The notes beneath the pieces are model-generated. The model was not told the origin of the DNA and did no database searches. It worked only from the letters and a program-made list of their open reading frames with translations. DNA of 64,000 bases from an uncultured Rhizobiaceae bacterium (GTDB lineage Bacteria; Pseudomonadota; Alphaproteobacteria; Rhizobiales; Rhizobiaceae), in NCBI GenBank assembly GCA_951813045.1, contig CATOTF010000002.1:3100001-3164000 (forward strand), read 5' to 3'. Shown piece by piece: positions 1 to 7,998 of the stretch (positions are counted from its first letter, which is position 1; each line of letters opens with the position of its first letter). A program made the translations under genes and the position numbers.

Positions 1-746
1 GCGCCATATCCAAGTGCCTCACGCACGGCGATCCTCTCTCCATCAAGCCGTGTTGTAACACGTCGGATTGAAGGTTGTGTACCTTCGTTATGAATATCCC
101 AATGGTCAAAATGTTCGATTGGACCGGCATTCATCGTGATAAGCGGGGGGTGAATAATGGGGCCCGCGTTCATCAGGGCACCCGATAAGGCATCCCCCGC
201 AGGCTCAACGGATGGATAGGCTTGGGCTAATATATTGTGGGCGTAATCCGCATTTCTAAGTGGGTAAACACCGCTGGGCAGCCGGGTTGCCCGTGTGGTT
301 ATGGCAATTGTGTCGGCACCATGGAGCCGAGTCAGATACGGCAATGTACCCGCTTCTACCCAGGAAACATTGGCCAGGTTTCCAATTTTGCGCACGATAT
401 CACCCATCACCCAACCGCCGAAGCTGCCCGGTGGCAAAAACACGACCTGTCCGCCGGATAAATGCGGCGCCATTGCCCGCGCGATATCCTCCTGCGCTGT
501 TGCAGGCGTTGGGCACACGATCAGCTGGGCACCCTCTAACGCCTCCTTTATATCAGCAGTGACCACGTCTATTTGTATCGGGCGGGTGCCGGCAAAATCT
601 CTTAAATAAATTGTATTGTCTTTGTTTTGCAGCGCAGCTTGCGCCGCACTGTTCCGTCGCCAAAAACGAATATTATGCCCCTGTTCGGTCAAATCAACAG
701 CCGCTGCCGTTGAGCCATTGCCGCCGCCCAGCACCGCAATTTCCAT
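1..746 (-). CDS. Octopine/nopaline dehydrogenase family protein (partial, runs off window start)
   Basis: NAD(P)-dependent opine-dehydrogenase-like oxidoreductase; such enzymes interconvert a secondary-amine dicarboxylate (opine) with an amino acid and a 2-oxo acid. The start is ATG at 744-746 with an AGGTGAA-type ribosome site just before it. The N terminus is a Rossmann dinucleotide loop (MEIAVLGGGNGS) followed by FWRR, and an Asn/His-rich segment (NAGPIEHFDHWDIHNEG) typical of the family's helical domain lies near residues 205-222. About 248 codons are visible and the C terminus lies outside the window. It diverges from the TRAP operon across a palindromic region. Family identity is fairly secure; the substrate is unknown. 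Confidence 0.8.
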   Translation of the reverse strand, partial: MEIAVLGGGNGSTAAAVDLTEQGHNIRFWRRNSAAQAALQNKDNTIYLRDFAGTRPIQIDVVTADIKEALEGAQLIVCPTPATAQEDIARAMAPHLSGGQVVFLPPGSFGGWVMGDIVRKIGNLANVSWVEAGTLPYLTRLHGADTIAITTRATRLPSGVYPLRNADYAHNILAQAYPSVEPAGDALSGALMNAGPIIHPPLITMNAGPIEHFDHWDIHNEGTQPSIRRVTTRLDGERIAVREALGYG

Positions 747-841
747 GGGCTTCACCTCCAAAAACCGGATATTGCCTGACATTAATCGTAAGCACCCGTT
801 TGTTTTTAATCTTTTGGTTGCAAATAACCGCCCGTCAAGGT

Positions 842-867
842 CTAATATATGCAAACGCATGTAATAG
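842..867. promoter_or_regulatory. Candidate operator: 26-bp inverted repeat in divergent promoter region
   Basis: Half sites of 11 bp (CTAATATATGC and GCATGTAATAG) match at 9 of 11 positions around a 4-bp spacer. The repeat lies between the divergent opine-dehydrogenase-like and TRAP genes, where a repressor would be expected. The TGC-N4-GCA core recurs at 19873-19882. The regulator is unknown; the MarR protein at 22303 is one candidate by inference. Confidence 0.5.
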
Positions 868-949
868 ACCTGCGCAAGCTATTTCATTTGGGGGAATGGG
901 AAGCGTGTGACGGCGCAAGCGTTTAATGGATTAACAAGGGAGAAATTAA

Positions 950-1987
950 ATGACACTTTTTAAACGGCTTATGAAAAAAGCCACATACACACTTGCGGTA
1001 GCGGGCATTGCAATTGCCATGGCACCTTCATTTGCGCCCTCATCCGCTCAGGCCGAAGATCGCGTCAGCGCCGTTCACGCATTCCCCCCCTTCCTGGTTT
1101 ATACCAAAACCTTCCTGGCGATGGTGGATGATATCAACGCACGCGGCAAAGGCATTGTTCAAATTGAAGTGCGTGGCGGCCCGGAAGCCATCGGAATGTT
1201 CCAGCAACCCGCTGCGGTTCGCGACGGAGTTGTCGACATGGTTCACACACCCGGTAGTTTTTACGGTAAAAACGTTCCTGAAATCGACGCCATGGTGGCA
1301 TCGCGTGTTTCACCCATGGAAGCCCGCGCAAATGGTGGCGCAGCCCTCATGGATAAAGCACACCAGGATCGTTTTGGCGTACGCCACCTGGGTTGGATAG
1401 ATGGTGGTGTTCAATTCCATATCTATATGAATTCCGAACCAAAATTCGACGCCAACGGCATTCTCGATCTGACCGGCGTAAAGCTGCGCGACAATCCGAT
1501 CTATCATGCTTTCTTTGAGGCATTAAACGCCACAACATCATCCATGCCGGCAACAGAGGTCTATTCGGCTTTGGAAAAAGGCGTTGTTGACGCCGCCGCC
1601 TGGACGCAAATTGGTATCCCGCAATTGAAATGGAACGAATTCCTGAAGTACCGGGTGGATCCAAAATTCTACAATACCGACCTCGGTGTGATCTTTAATG
1701 CTGAAGCCTGGGATGCATTGTCTGCAGAATCAAGAAAGCTCATCTCCGATGTCATTATCGAATGGGAAGCAAAATCCTATAAGGACCGTCAGGCCGATGT
1801 CGGCGTCGACGAAAAAGTATTGGCTGACGGTGGCATGAAATTTGTGAGCCTGTCTGATGAGGCTGGCAAAACCTACGTGAAAATGGCCGATGATGCCGCT
1901 TGGGCGCGCATGTTTGAGCGCATTGACGGCGGTGGCAAAGGCGCAGAAACCTACAAGGCACTGCGCAAACACTACGCAGGCGAATAG
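950..1987 (+). CDS. TRAP transporter substrate-binding protein (DctP type)
   Basis: Periplasmic solute receptor of a tripartite ATP-independent transporter, 345 aa. It has an N-terminal signal peptide with a hydrophobic core at about residues 12-27 and likely cleavage after SAQA. The mature part has DctP-like features, including the ALEKGVVDAAAW segment near residues 205-216. A GGGAGA ribosome site supports the start; an internal Met at codon 8 is an alternative. It is first in an operon with small and large permease genes, separated from them by a strong hairpin. The ligand cannot be read from sequence; neighbouring enzymes suggest an organic or amino acid derivative. Confidence 0.9.
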   Translation: MTLFKRLMKKATYTLAVAGIAIAMAPSFAPSSAQAEDRVSAVHAFPPFLVYTKTFLAMVDDINARGKGIVQIEVRGGPEAIGMFQQPAAVRDGVVDMVHTPGSFYGKNVPEIDAMVASRVSPMEARANGGAALMDKAHQDRFGVRHLGWIDGGVQFHIYMNSEPKFDANGILDLTGVKLRDNPIYHAFFEALNATTSSMPATEVYSALEKGVVDAAAWTQIGIPQLKWNEFLKYRVDPKFYNTDLGVIFNAEAWDALSAESRKLISDVIIEWEAKSYKDRQADVGVDEKVLADGGMKFVSLSDEAGKTYVKMADDAAWARMFERIDGGGKGAETYKALRKHYAGE

Positions 1988-1999
1988 TCAAAATATCGA

Positions 2000-2031
2000 C
2001 CCCACCGTGCACTGGCACGGTGGGGTTTTTT
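2000..2031 (+). terminator. Intrinsic terminator/attenuator between receptor and permease genes
   Basis: A perfect 11-bp stem (CCCCACCGTGC / GCACGGTGGGG) with a 4-nt loop is followed by six T residues. It sits between the dctP-like stop and the dctQ-like start, so it probably reduces permease expression relative to the receptor. Confidence 0.85.
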
Positions 2032-2046
2032 ATAAGGTTAATCAGC

Positions 2047-2550
2047 ATGATGAGGCTCGTTGATCGGGTTTGTGATTTTCTGGCAATTATTGCCGGGGTC
2101 TATCTCGTGGCAATCATGGTTGGAATAGTTGTCAGCGCCCTTGCCCGTACGTTTAACGTGTCAGGCGCATGGTCGAGCCATATCTTCACCTTCGCGGAGT
2201 TCGGACTGCTTTACATCGTCATGGCTGCATCACCCTGGCTTGTTCGTCACCGTGGCCACGTTTTTATTGAGCTTGTCACCGCTGCCCTACCACGCAGCTT
2301 ACAACGCAAGTTCAGCCGCGCGGTGTCAGCCCTTTGCGTCATCATCTGCCTGGTGTTCGTGTGGTACACGTTTAAATCCACTTTCCGGGCTTGGGAGTTT
2401 GGCGATGCGGAGATGCGCAGCCTGGACATGCCCAAATATTTGCTGCTTGGCGCAATGCCAATCGGGTTTGGACTTATGGCCGCACAGTTTGCGCGCTTTG
2501 TTTTTGGTCAGGAAACGCTGCACACCGGTGAGGCCGGTGTGCACGAATGA
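2047..2550 (+). CDS. TRAP transporter small permease (DctQ type)
   Basis: Small membrane subunit, about 167 aa, with four predicted membrane helices and the family's RHRGHVFIE-like segment after helix 2. The ATG at 2047 is preferred because AAGG lies nine bases upstream; an in-frame GTG at 2020 falls inside the terminator stem and is unlikely. It works with the large permease encoded 48 bp downstream to import the ligand bound by the upstream receptor, driven by an ion gradient. Confidence 0.88.
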   Translation: MMRLVDRVCDFLAIIAGVYLVAIMVGIVVSALARTFNVSGAWSSHIFTFAEFGLLYIVMAASPWLVRHRGHVFIELVTAALPRSLQRKFSRAVSALCVIICLVFVWYTFKSTFRAWEFGDAEMRSLDMPKYLLLGAMPIGFGLMAAQFARFVFGQETLHTGEAGVHE

Positions 2551-2598
2551 CATCCTCCCCCATCGAAATGAATATTCAACCTCAGAAAGAATTGCCCG

Positions 2599-3936
2599 AT
2601 GGAATGGTATGAGGCGCTGCTTTTTCTGCTTGGCATGATCCTGTTTTTCATGTCGATCGGCGTGCCGGTGGCATTGGCCTTTTTGGCCGCCAATGTCATT
2701 GGCGCCACGTATTTCATGGGCGGTCGCGGGGATATTTATGCCCAGATGTCGCGGGGTATCGGGCAGCTCTCCAACAATGCCATACCAACGATAACCAGTT
2801 TCAATTTAATGCCGGTTCCCATGTTCCTGCTGATGGGAGAGATTTTCTTCTTCACCGGATTGGCCACACGCATGTTCAGTGCCGTCGACAGCCTGATGGG
2901 TAAGCTGCCCGCCCGCCTGTCGTTTGTCACCGTCGCGGGCGGTACGGCTTTTGCAACCCTGTCGGGTTCGTCCATGGGCTCCACCGCGCTGCTCGGCTCG
3001 CTCATGGTGCCGGATATGGAAAAACGTGGTTACAAGAAGCATATGGCCATTGGCCCGATCCTAGGAACGGGTGGTTTGGCGATGCTCATCCCGCCATCGG
3101 CCCTGGCTGTACTGCTCGCAACATTGGCCGAACTTGACATTGGCGACCTGCTGATTGCCGGCATTGTGCCGGGCGTCCTGCTCGCGATATTCTACGCGAT
3201 CCTGATCCTTTGTATGGCAATTTACGACCCATCTGCGGCTCCAGGTTATGAACTGGAGCCGACAAGCAGGATGCGTAAATTAAAGCTGCTGTTTGTCGAC
3301 ATCCTGCCAATGGTATCAGTCGTGATCGGTGTGATCCTGGTGATTATGTTTGGCATCGCCACCCCTTCAGAAAGCGCGGCCTTTGGATGCCTGGGGGTCA
3401 TCCTTTTGGCGGCACTGTACCGTTCATTGTCTTGGGATGGTCTTGTCAAATCGGTCAAAGGCGCGCTGAAGGTGACCACGATGGCGCTTTTGATTATCTT
3501 TGGTTCCGCCACTTTTTCTGCTCTGCTCGCTTTCTCCGGCGCATCGTCGGGCCTGATCAACTGGGCGACCGGTTTCGACCTTGATCCGATTACAATGCTG
3601 TTGATTATGTTCGCCATCCTGCTCGTGTTGGGGATGTTTATGGATCAACTGTCGATGATGCTGTTAACCGTGCCCATTTTTTTCCCCTTGGCCCAGACGC
3701 TTGGCTTCGACTTGATCTGGTTTGCCGTGATCGTTTTGCTGGCGCTTGAAATCAGCTTCACCACCCCACCATTTGGCCTGCTCCTGTTTGTGATGAAAGG
3801 CGTCTCGGCGCCCGGGACAACAATGCGTGATATCTATATTTCCGCAATTCCGTTCATCGGGTGCTCCATGCTATTGGTGGCCCTGTTGATCATATTCCCA
3901 AGCATTGCCCTGTGGCTTCCAAGCGTTGGAAACTAG
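2599..3936 (+). CDS. TRAP transporter large permease (DctM type)
   Basis: Integral membrane protein of 445 aa with about twelve hydrophobic helices and typical DctM signatures: the FATLSGSSMGSTA segment near residues 115-127 and IPPSALAVLLA near 166-176. It forms the ion-coupled channel with the small permease. An AGAAAGA ribosome site precedes the ATG. Its stop lies one base before the GTG of the EthD-like gene, which indicates one transcript. Confidence 0.92.
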   Translation: MEWYEALLFLLGMILFFMSIGVPVALAFLAANVIGATYFMGGRGDIYAQMSRGIGQLSNNAIPTITSFNLMPVPMFLLMGEIFFFTGLATRMFSAVDSLMGKLPARLSFVTVAGGTAFATLSGSSMGSTALLGSLMVPDMEKRGYKKHMAIGPILGTGGLAMLIPPSALAVLLATLAELDIGDLLIAGIVPGVLLAIFYAILILCMAIYDPSAAPGYELEPTSRMRKLKLLFVDILPMVSVVIGVILVIMFGIATPSESAAFGCLGVILLAALYRSLSWDGLVKSVKGALKVTTMALLIIFGSATFSALLAFSGASSGLINWATGFDLDPITMLLIMFAILLVLGMFMDQLSMMLLTVPIFFPLAQTLGFDLIWFAVIVLLALEISFTTPPFGLLLFVMKGVSAPGTTMRDIYISAIPFIGCSMLLVALLIIFPSIALWLPSVGN

Positions 3937-3937
3937 T

Positions 3938-4642
3938 GTGAGTTTCTCCTGGTTCATCACTTTTCAAGATGTAGGCAATCCAACTTACCAGATGCCGGAG
4001 GCAGAAGAAGCTCATCTATCCAGCATCATCTCAACAACACCAGGCTTGACAAAAGGCCTGATCTACACGCCTTGGGCCGTTGACGGATTGCATTACAACG
4101 ACGGCCCATCACCCCACCTACAACTTCAGCTCTATTTCGACGATATCGAAACCCTTGAATCTGTGGTTGGTGCAACGGGCCATTTACAACAGTTGGCTGA
4201 ACCCACTGCTTTCCCGTCATTGGCCGGGGCAAGAGTAACGGAACAGGCGATGATCGCCCGTAATTATCCGGTGAAAAAAGCGCCATCAACAGAGCATTCA
4301 TTCTGCACATACCTTGTACATTACCCCGGCCCTGCGGATGACCTTAACCAGTGGCTTCGTCATTACATCGATGGGCACACGCCGATAATGCGGCGGTTTC
4401 CCGGGATTAGAGGCGTAGAAGTGTGTTCCCGAATAGACTGGTGCAGTTCGCTTCCGTGGGTGCGGGTTGATTACATGCAGCGCAATAAAGTCGTTTTTGA
4501 TGATGCAGACGCACTCAAGGCCGCGCTGAATTCCCCCGTAATGCAGGAAATGCGAGCAGATTCGGCGAAATCTCCACCGTTTTCTGGTGGAAATGCCCAT
4601 TTCCCCATGCGTACTGTCCAAATTAGTGGTGACGTAGGCTAA
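3938..4642 (+). CDS. EthD-like dimeric alpha/beta-barrel protein, two repeats
   Basis: About 234 aa from a GTG immediately after the large-permease stop. It appears to hold two ferredoxin-like (dimeric alpha/beta barrel, EthD/DUF-type) repeats. The second, from about residue 130, carries YLVHYP, then HYIDGHTP, PGIRGVEV and FDDADALKAALNSP, a pattern typical of EthD-like proteins. Such proteins often accompany catabolic oxygenases or act as small isomerases or cyclases. The reaction here is unknown. It is co-directional with the TRAP genes and the racemase-like gene 43 bp downstream. Confidence 0.6.
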   Translation: MSFSWFITFQDVGNPTYQMPEAEEAHLSSIISTTPGLTKGLIYTPWAVDGLHYNDGPSPHLQLQLYFDDIETLESVVGATGHLQQLAEPTAFPSLAGARVTEQAMIARNYPVKKAPSTEHSFCTYLVHYPGPADDLNQWLRHYIDGHTPIMRRFPGIRGVEVCSRIDWCSSLPWVRVDYMQRNKVVFDDADALKAALNSPVMQEMRADSAKSPPFSGGNAHFPMRTVQISGDVG

Positions 4643-4685
4643 CCAAAGCCCTTTGCGGTGAGTTGAATTAGGAAGGAATGAGATT

Positions 4686-5483
4686 ATGCGAATTTACTGG
4701 CAAGGTTTTGTCGACAGGCACATTGCGGGCGATTATCTCAATGCTCTGCAAGCCTATCTAAACAACATCGCAGCACCTGGAACAGAAGTCGAGGTTTTCG
4801 GCACAACTCCAACCGACCGCGACTTTGGCCGGTTAAGTGAATTGCGCTGTGGTATTCAGGCGGTTGATGCTGCAATTGGCGCGGAAGAAGCCGGATATGA
4901 CTGCTTTGTCATGGGTCATTTTCAGGACCCCTGTCTTTATGATATCCGCGCGACACTATCCATTCCCGTCATTGGTGCAGGCGAAGCAACACTGCTTGCA
5001 GCAACACAACTTGGCCGCCAGATCGGTCTGGTAACACTGGACCCGGCCTTTGAGACTATGCACCGCGAACAGGCCGATTTATACGGTATCGGAAGCCGTA
5101 TTTCGCACGTTACCGGTCTAGGTCTGACTCCCGGTGATTTCAACGACGTCTTTGCCGGAGACGACAGCAAACGCGCCACTCTTCTGGAAGGCTTTGCGCA
5201 ATGTGCAATGCCGATGGTGGAGGCTGGGGCCGATGTGATCGTACCAGCGGGCGTTTTGCCCGGCCTGCTGATTGGCGGTGAACCGGGTTATAAAGTCGGC
5301 CACGCCCCGGTTGTTAATTGCGCTGCCGCTGCCCTCAAATCCGCAGAAATGTGGGTGCAAATGCACAAGCTCAGCGATCTGGAACCCAACCGAGGCGCCA
5401 GCTTCACCAAGTCCAACGAACGCGCCAAACGGGATTTCCGAACTCTGATCAACCAAGGACAATCTGCTATTCGATCAACATAA
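4686..5483 (+). CDS. Asp/Glu/hydantoin racemase superfamily protein lacking both usual cysteines
   Basis: 265 aa, start ATG after an AGGAATGAGATT leader. The fold signature is clear (MRIYWQGFVD start, FQDPCLYDIR near residues 80-90, PVIGAGEATLLAA near 97-109, GADVIVPAGVLPGL near 182-195). Cofactor-independent racemases of this superfamily use two cysteines. By position, the first (in the CFGDP-type motif) is His here (GHFQDP) and the second (in the VLGCAGM-type motif) is Gly. A nearby Cys (DPC) could substitute. Racemase activity is therefore doubtful; an isomerase, decarboxylase-like or C-N hydrolytic role is possible. Confidence 0.7.
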   Translation: MRIYWQGFVDRHIAGDYLNALQAYLNNIAAPGTEVEVFGTTPTDRDFGRLSELRCGIQAVDAAIGAEEAGYDCFVMGHFQDPCLYDIRATLSIPVIGAGEATLLAATQLGRQIGLVTLDPAFETMHREQADLYGIGSRISHVTGLGLTPGDFNDVFAGDDSKRATLLEGFAQCAMPMVEAGADVIVPAGVLPGLLIGGEPGYKVGHAPVVNCAAAALKSAEMWVQMHKLSDLEPNRGASFTKSNERAKRDFRTLINQGQSAIRST

Positions 5484-5501
5484 ATGAGAAAAATGGGCGG
5501 A

Positions 5502-6677
5502 CTAATCGACTTTGAGCAAAAGTTCAACCAACCTGTCGGTCGCTTCCACACTGGTTATGAAACCCGGCGACATCCTCAATATGGGGCCGCGGCAGTCCGC
5601 GTGAAGGTTTGATGTCCGCATCATCTCAAGGAAGGTTTGTGCGTCGGCATCAGACGTAAACCTCACCATAACACTTCCACCTCGATCCTGTTCTTCATAC
5701 GGTGAAACAAGATCGACGTTACAACCTTCAATCGCATCGATGATCCTTTGCGATAGCAGCCGGTTGTGGGCAAGTAATTTATCCTTATCCAGATTTGCGT
5801 GCCACCTCAGTGCTGGAACCGTCGATGCAGCTGAAACAATACCCGGCGTGCCGTTATCGAACCGTCGAATATCATCTGCAAATTCGAATGTATCCAAACT
5901 CCAATTAAAGGGGTTGTCCTGACTGAACCATCCACACACCTCGGGTTTGCAATCCTTGATCAATTCAGGGCGAACATAGAGAATTCCAGCGCCCGGCGTG
6001 CCACACATCCATTTCAAACTGGTTGAAATCACGAAGTCGACCGCCGGGTTTTTTACCGAAAATGGAAGCAGGCCTGCCGCCTGTGTGATATCAACTCCGA
6101 CAAGGCTCCCCATCTGTCGACCGTGTTGAATAAGGCGGTCCAAATTAACCCTATGCGACGTAGTTGAACTAACCCATGTGACCAGGGCGAGTGCCACATC
6201 CTTATCCCACTGGGCAATAAAATCATCGTCAGCAACCCAGGAAGCGCCCTGACGCATGGAGACGGTTTCAAGTTCAAATCCGAGTTTTTCCTGTAGACCA
6301 GTCAGCAGAAAGTGATTTGAGGGAAAACAATCTTCTGCAATCAGGACTTTGCGCCCCCTCAATAAATTGGTCGGAAGCGATGCAATAAACATATGCAGGG
6401 CTTGCGTGACATTTTCACTGGTTGTTACAGACTTGGCATCTGCATCAATAAGATCGCTCCACAGGCGAATGAATTCCGCGCGCTCCCCCAGCAGATAACC
6501 CCATTGTTGGTCATTTACCGCACTCCAAACTTGCGCAAATTTTGAGCTGGCCTCTTCGAGGTCTTTGCGTTTTTGAGGATATTGTCCAATAGAGTGATAT
6601 AGAAAATACCCGTCTTCTTTCTGCAGGTTTTTCTGGTCGTTACGATCTTCCATCTTGGGTGCGTACAGCCTTGCCAT
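5502..6677 (-). CDS. Kynureninase-like PLP-dependent enzyme (class V aminotransferase fold)
   Basis: 391 aa. Fold-type I PLP enzyme: VGVDITQAAG gives the cofactor-binding Asp at about 196, and STSLKWMCG places the Schiff-base Lys at about 222, followed by PGAGILYVRPE, the arrangement seen in kynureninase. Kynureninase cleaves L-kynurenine to anthranilate and alanine. A kynurenine-formamidase-like cyclase lies about 13 kb away, which supports kynurenine-like chemistry, but an analogue substrate is equally possible. The gene converges on the racemase-like gene with an 18-bp gap and diverges from the cupin gene. Confidence 0.75.
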   Translation of the reverse strand: MARLYAPKMEDRNDQKNLQKEDGYFLYHSIGQYPQKRKDLEEASSKFAQVWSAVNDQQWGYLLGERAEFIRLWSDLIDADAKSVTTSENVTQALHMFIASLPTNLLRGRKVLIAEDCFPSNHFLLTGLQEKLGFELETVSMRQGASWVADDDFIAQWDKDVALALVTWVSSTTSHRVNLDRLIQHGRQMGSLVGVDITQAAGLLPFSVKNPAVDFVISTSLKWMCGTPGAGILYVRPELIKDCKPEVCGWFSQDNPFNWSLDTFEFADDIRRFDNGTPGIVSAASTVPALRWHANLDKDKLLAHNRLLSQRIIDAIEGCNVDLVSPYEEQDRGGSVMVRFTSDADAQTFLEMMRTSNLHADCRGPILRMSPGFITSVEATDRLVELLLKVD

Positions 6678-6786
6678 GTTGCGATTATCCAGTGGAGAGT
6701 TCCAACAGATTCTGAGATTTATTGCTCGTCAGTATTTGACATTGATGGCTGAAACTATCACGCTTTAGCTTAGAAAAAACAAGCCA

Positions 6787-6808
6787 CTGTATCCGCAACA
6801 GGGTACAG
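6787..6808. promoter_or_regulatory. Imperfect inverted repeat upstream of VOC-cupin gene
   Basis: CTGTATCC and GGGTACAG (7 of 8 paired) are separated by six bases, about 30 bp before the VOC-cupin start in the divergent region shared with the kynureninase-like gene. It could be a regulator site; there is no independent support. Confidence 0.25.
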
Positions 6809-6839
6809 TTGAAAACATGCGTCACAGGGGGCGCAAGTA

Positions 6840-7922
6840 ATGAATGAAGTCAGGGCGGAAGTCCGATTACCGACTGAACATCTCAGCAACGATTTGCCAT
6901 TCTACACGGACACGCTGGGGATGCGGTTGGATATGATCTACCCGGCGGACGACCCACAGGTTGCGGTGCTGTCAGGTCACGGATTGCGCATCCGGATCGA
7001 GAAGGGGGCATCTGAACCCCCCGGCACATTGAGAATACTCTGCGATCAACCTGACATTTTTGCGAAGGGTGCCCGGGAATTGATGGCCCCGAACGGCACA
7101 AAAATTGAGATTGATGAACTAAATCCGCCAATGGTTACGCCCAAGACCGAACATTCGTTTATCGTTCGGCGATTGGCGGATCAGGCACCCTGGGTCATTG
7201 GCCGCGCGGGGATGTCATACCGTGACCTTATACCGTCGAGACTCGGAGGGGCCATGATCGCGTCCCATATCCGGGTGCCGGACGGTCCTGTTCCCGATAT
7301 GGTGCATTTTCACAAGGTGGGGTTTCAGCTCATTTTTTGCATCAGTGGCTGGGTCGATGTTTTATACGAAGATCAGGGGGATGTGAGGCGCCTTCATGCA
7401 GGTGATTGTTTTATCCAACCACCGACAATTCGACACCGGGTCCTGCATGCAGCGGACGGCATCGAAGTGATTGAGATCGGAGTACCGGCAGATCATGTTA
7501 CTGAAGTTGACCATGAGATGACATTGCCAACACCTAACTTGCGACTGGACCGGGAATGGGACGGACAACGGTTTGTACACAGTCTGGCCAAGGACGGGAG
7601 GTTTATTCCTTTCAGGGTGCCGGGCTTTGAGGCACGCGATACGACCATCAACGAAAACACCAAAGGTGTTGCCTGCGTAAAAGTCGCGCGTCCTACGGGT
7701 GAAAAAACCGTTTGGACCAAACACAACGGCGACATACTCTTCAACTTCGTAATGTCGGGTGAATTGACATTGGAAGGTAAAAACAAAGAACCGCACCGTC
7801 TGTCACCGGGCGATGCCTTTGTGATCCCGCCCGATATGGCAACCCGGTACAGTGGCCCAACAGATGACCTTCAATTGCTGGAAGTCAATCTGCCAGGAAA
7901 TTTTGAAACAGAGCTACTTTAA
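6840..7922 (+). CDS. VOC-cupin-cupin fusion protein, probable dioxygenase-like
   Basis: 360 aa. Residues 1-80 look like a vicinal-oxygen-chelate half-module (LPFYTDTLGMRLDMIYPADD). Residues 100-225 form a first cupin: HFHKVGFQ gives two metal His, with Gln where Glu is usual, and AGDCFIQPPTIRH gives the third His. Residues 240-360 form a second cupin (TKHNGD, SPGDAFVIPPD) whose metal site looks degenerate. Bicupins include gentisate-type ring-cleavage dioxygenases, so an aromatic substrate would fit the kynureninase-like neighbour; this is inference. It diverges from that gene and precedes the ABC importer on the same strand. Confidence 0.65.
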   Translation: MNEVRAEVRLPTEHLSNDLPFYTDTLGMRLDMIYPADDPQVAVLSGHGLRIRIEKGASEPPGTLRILCDQPDIFAKGARELMAPNGTKIEIDELNPPMVTPKTEHSFIVRRLADQAPWVIGRAGMSYRDLIPSRLGGAMIASHIRVPDGPVPDMVHFHKVGFQLIFCISGWVDVLYEDQGDVRRLHAGDCFIQPPTIRHRVLHAADGIEVIEIGVPADHVTEVDHEMTLPTPNLRLDREWDGQRFVHSLAKDGRFIPFRVPGFEARDTTINENTKGVACVKVARPTGEKTVWTKHNGDILFNFVMSGELTLEGKNKEPHRLSPGDAFVIPPDMATRYSGPTDDLQLLEVNLPGNFETELL

Positions 7923-7998
7923 TGCAAGTAAGTGAAGTTTATCTTCGACGGGCACAAGACGTTATTCGGGAAACAGAAATTTAACAGGAGAACTAAGA

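Noticed and set aside
2020-2046. Upstream GTG start for the small TRAP permease
   Set aside because: It lies in the 3' arm of a strong terminator hairpin; the ATG at 2047 has a proper ribosome site.
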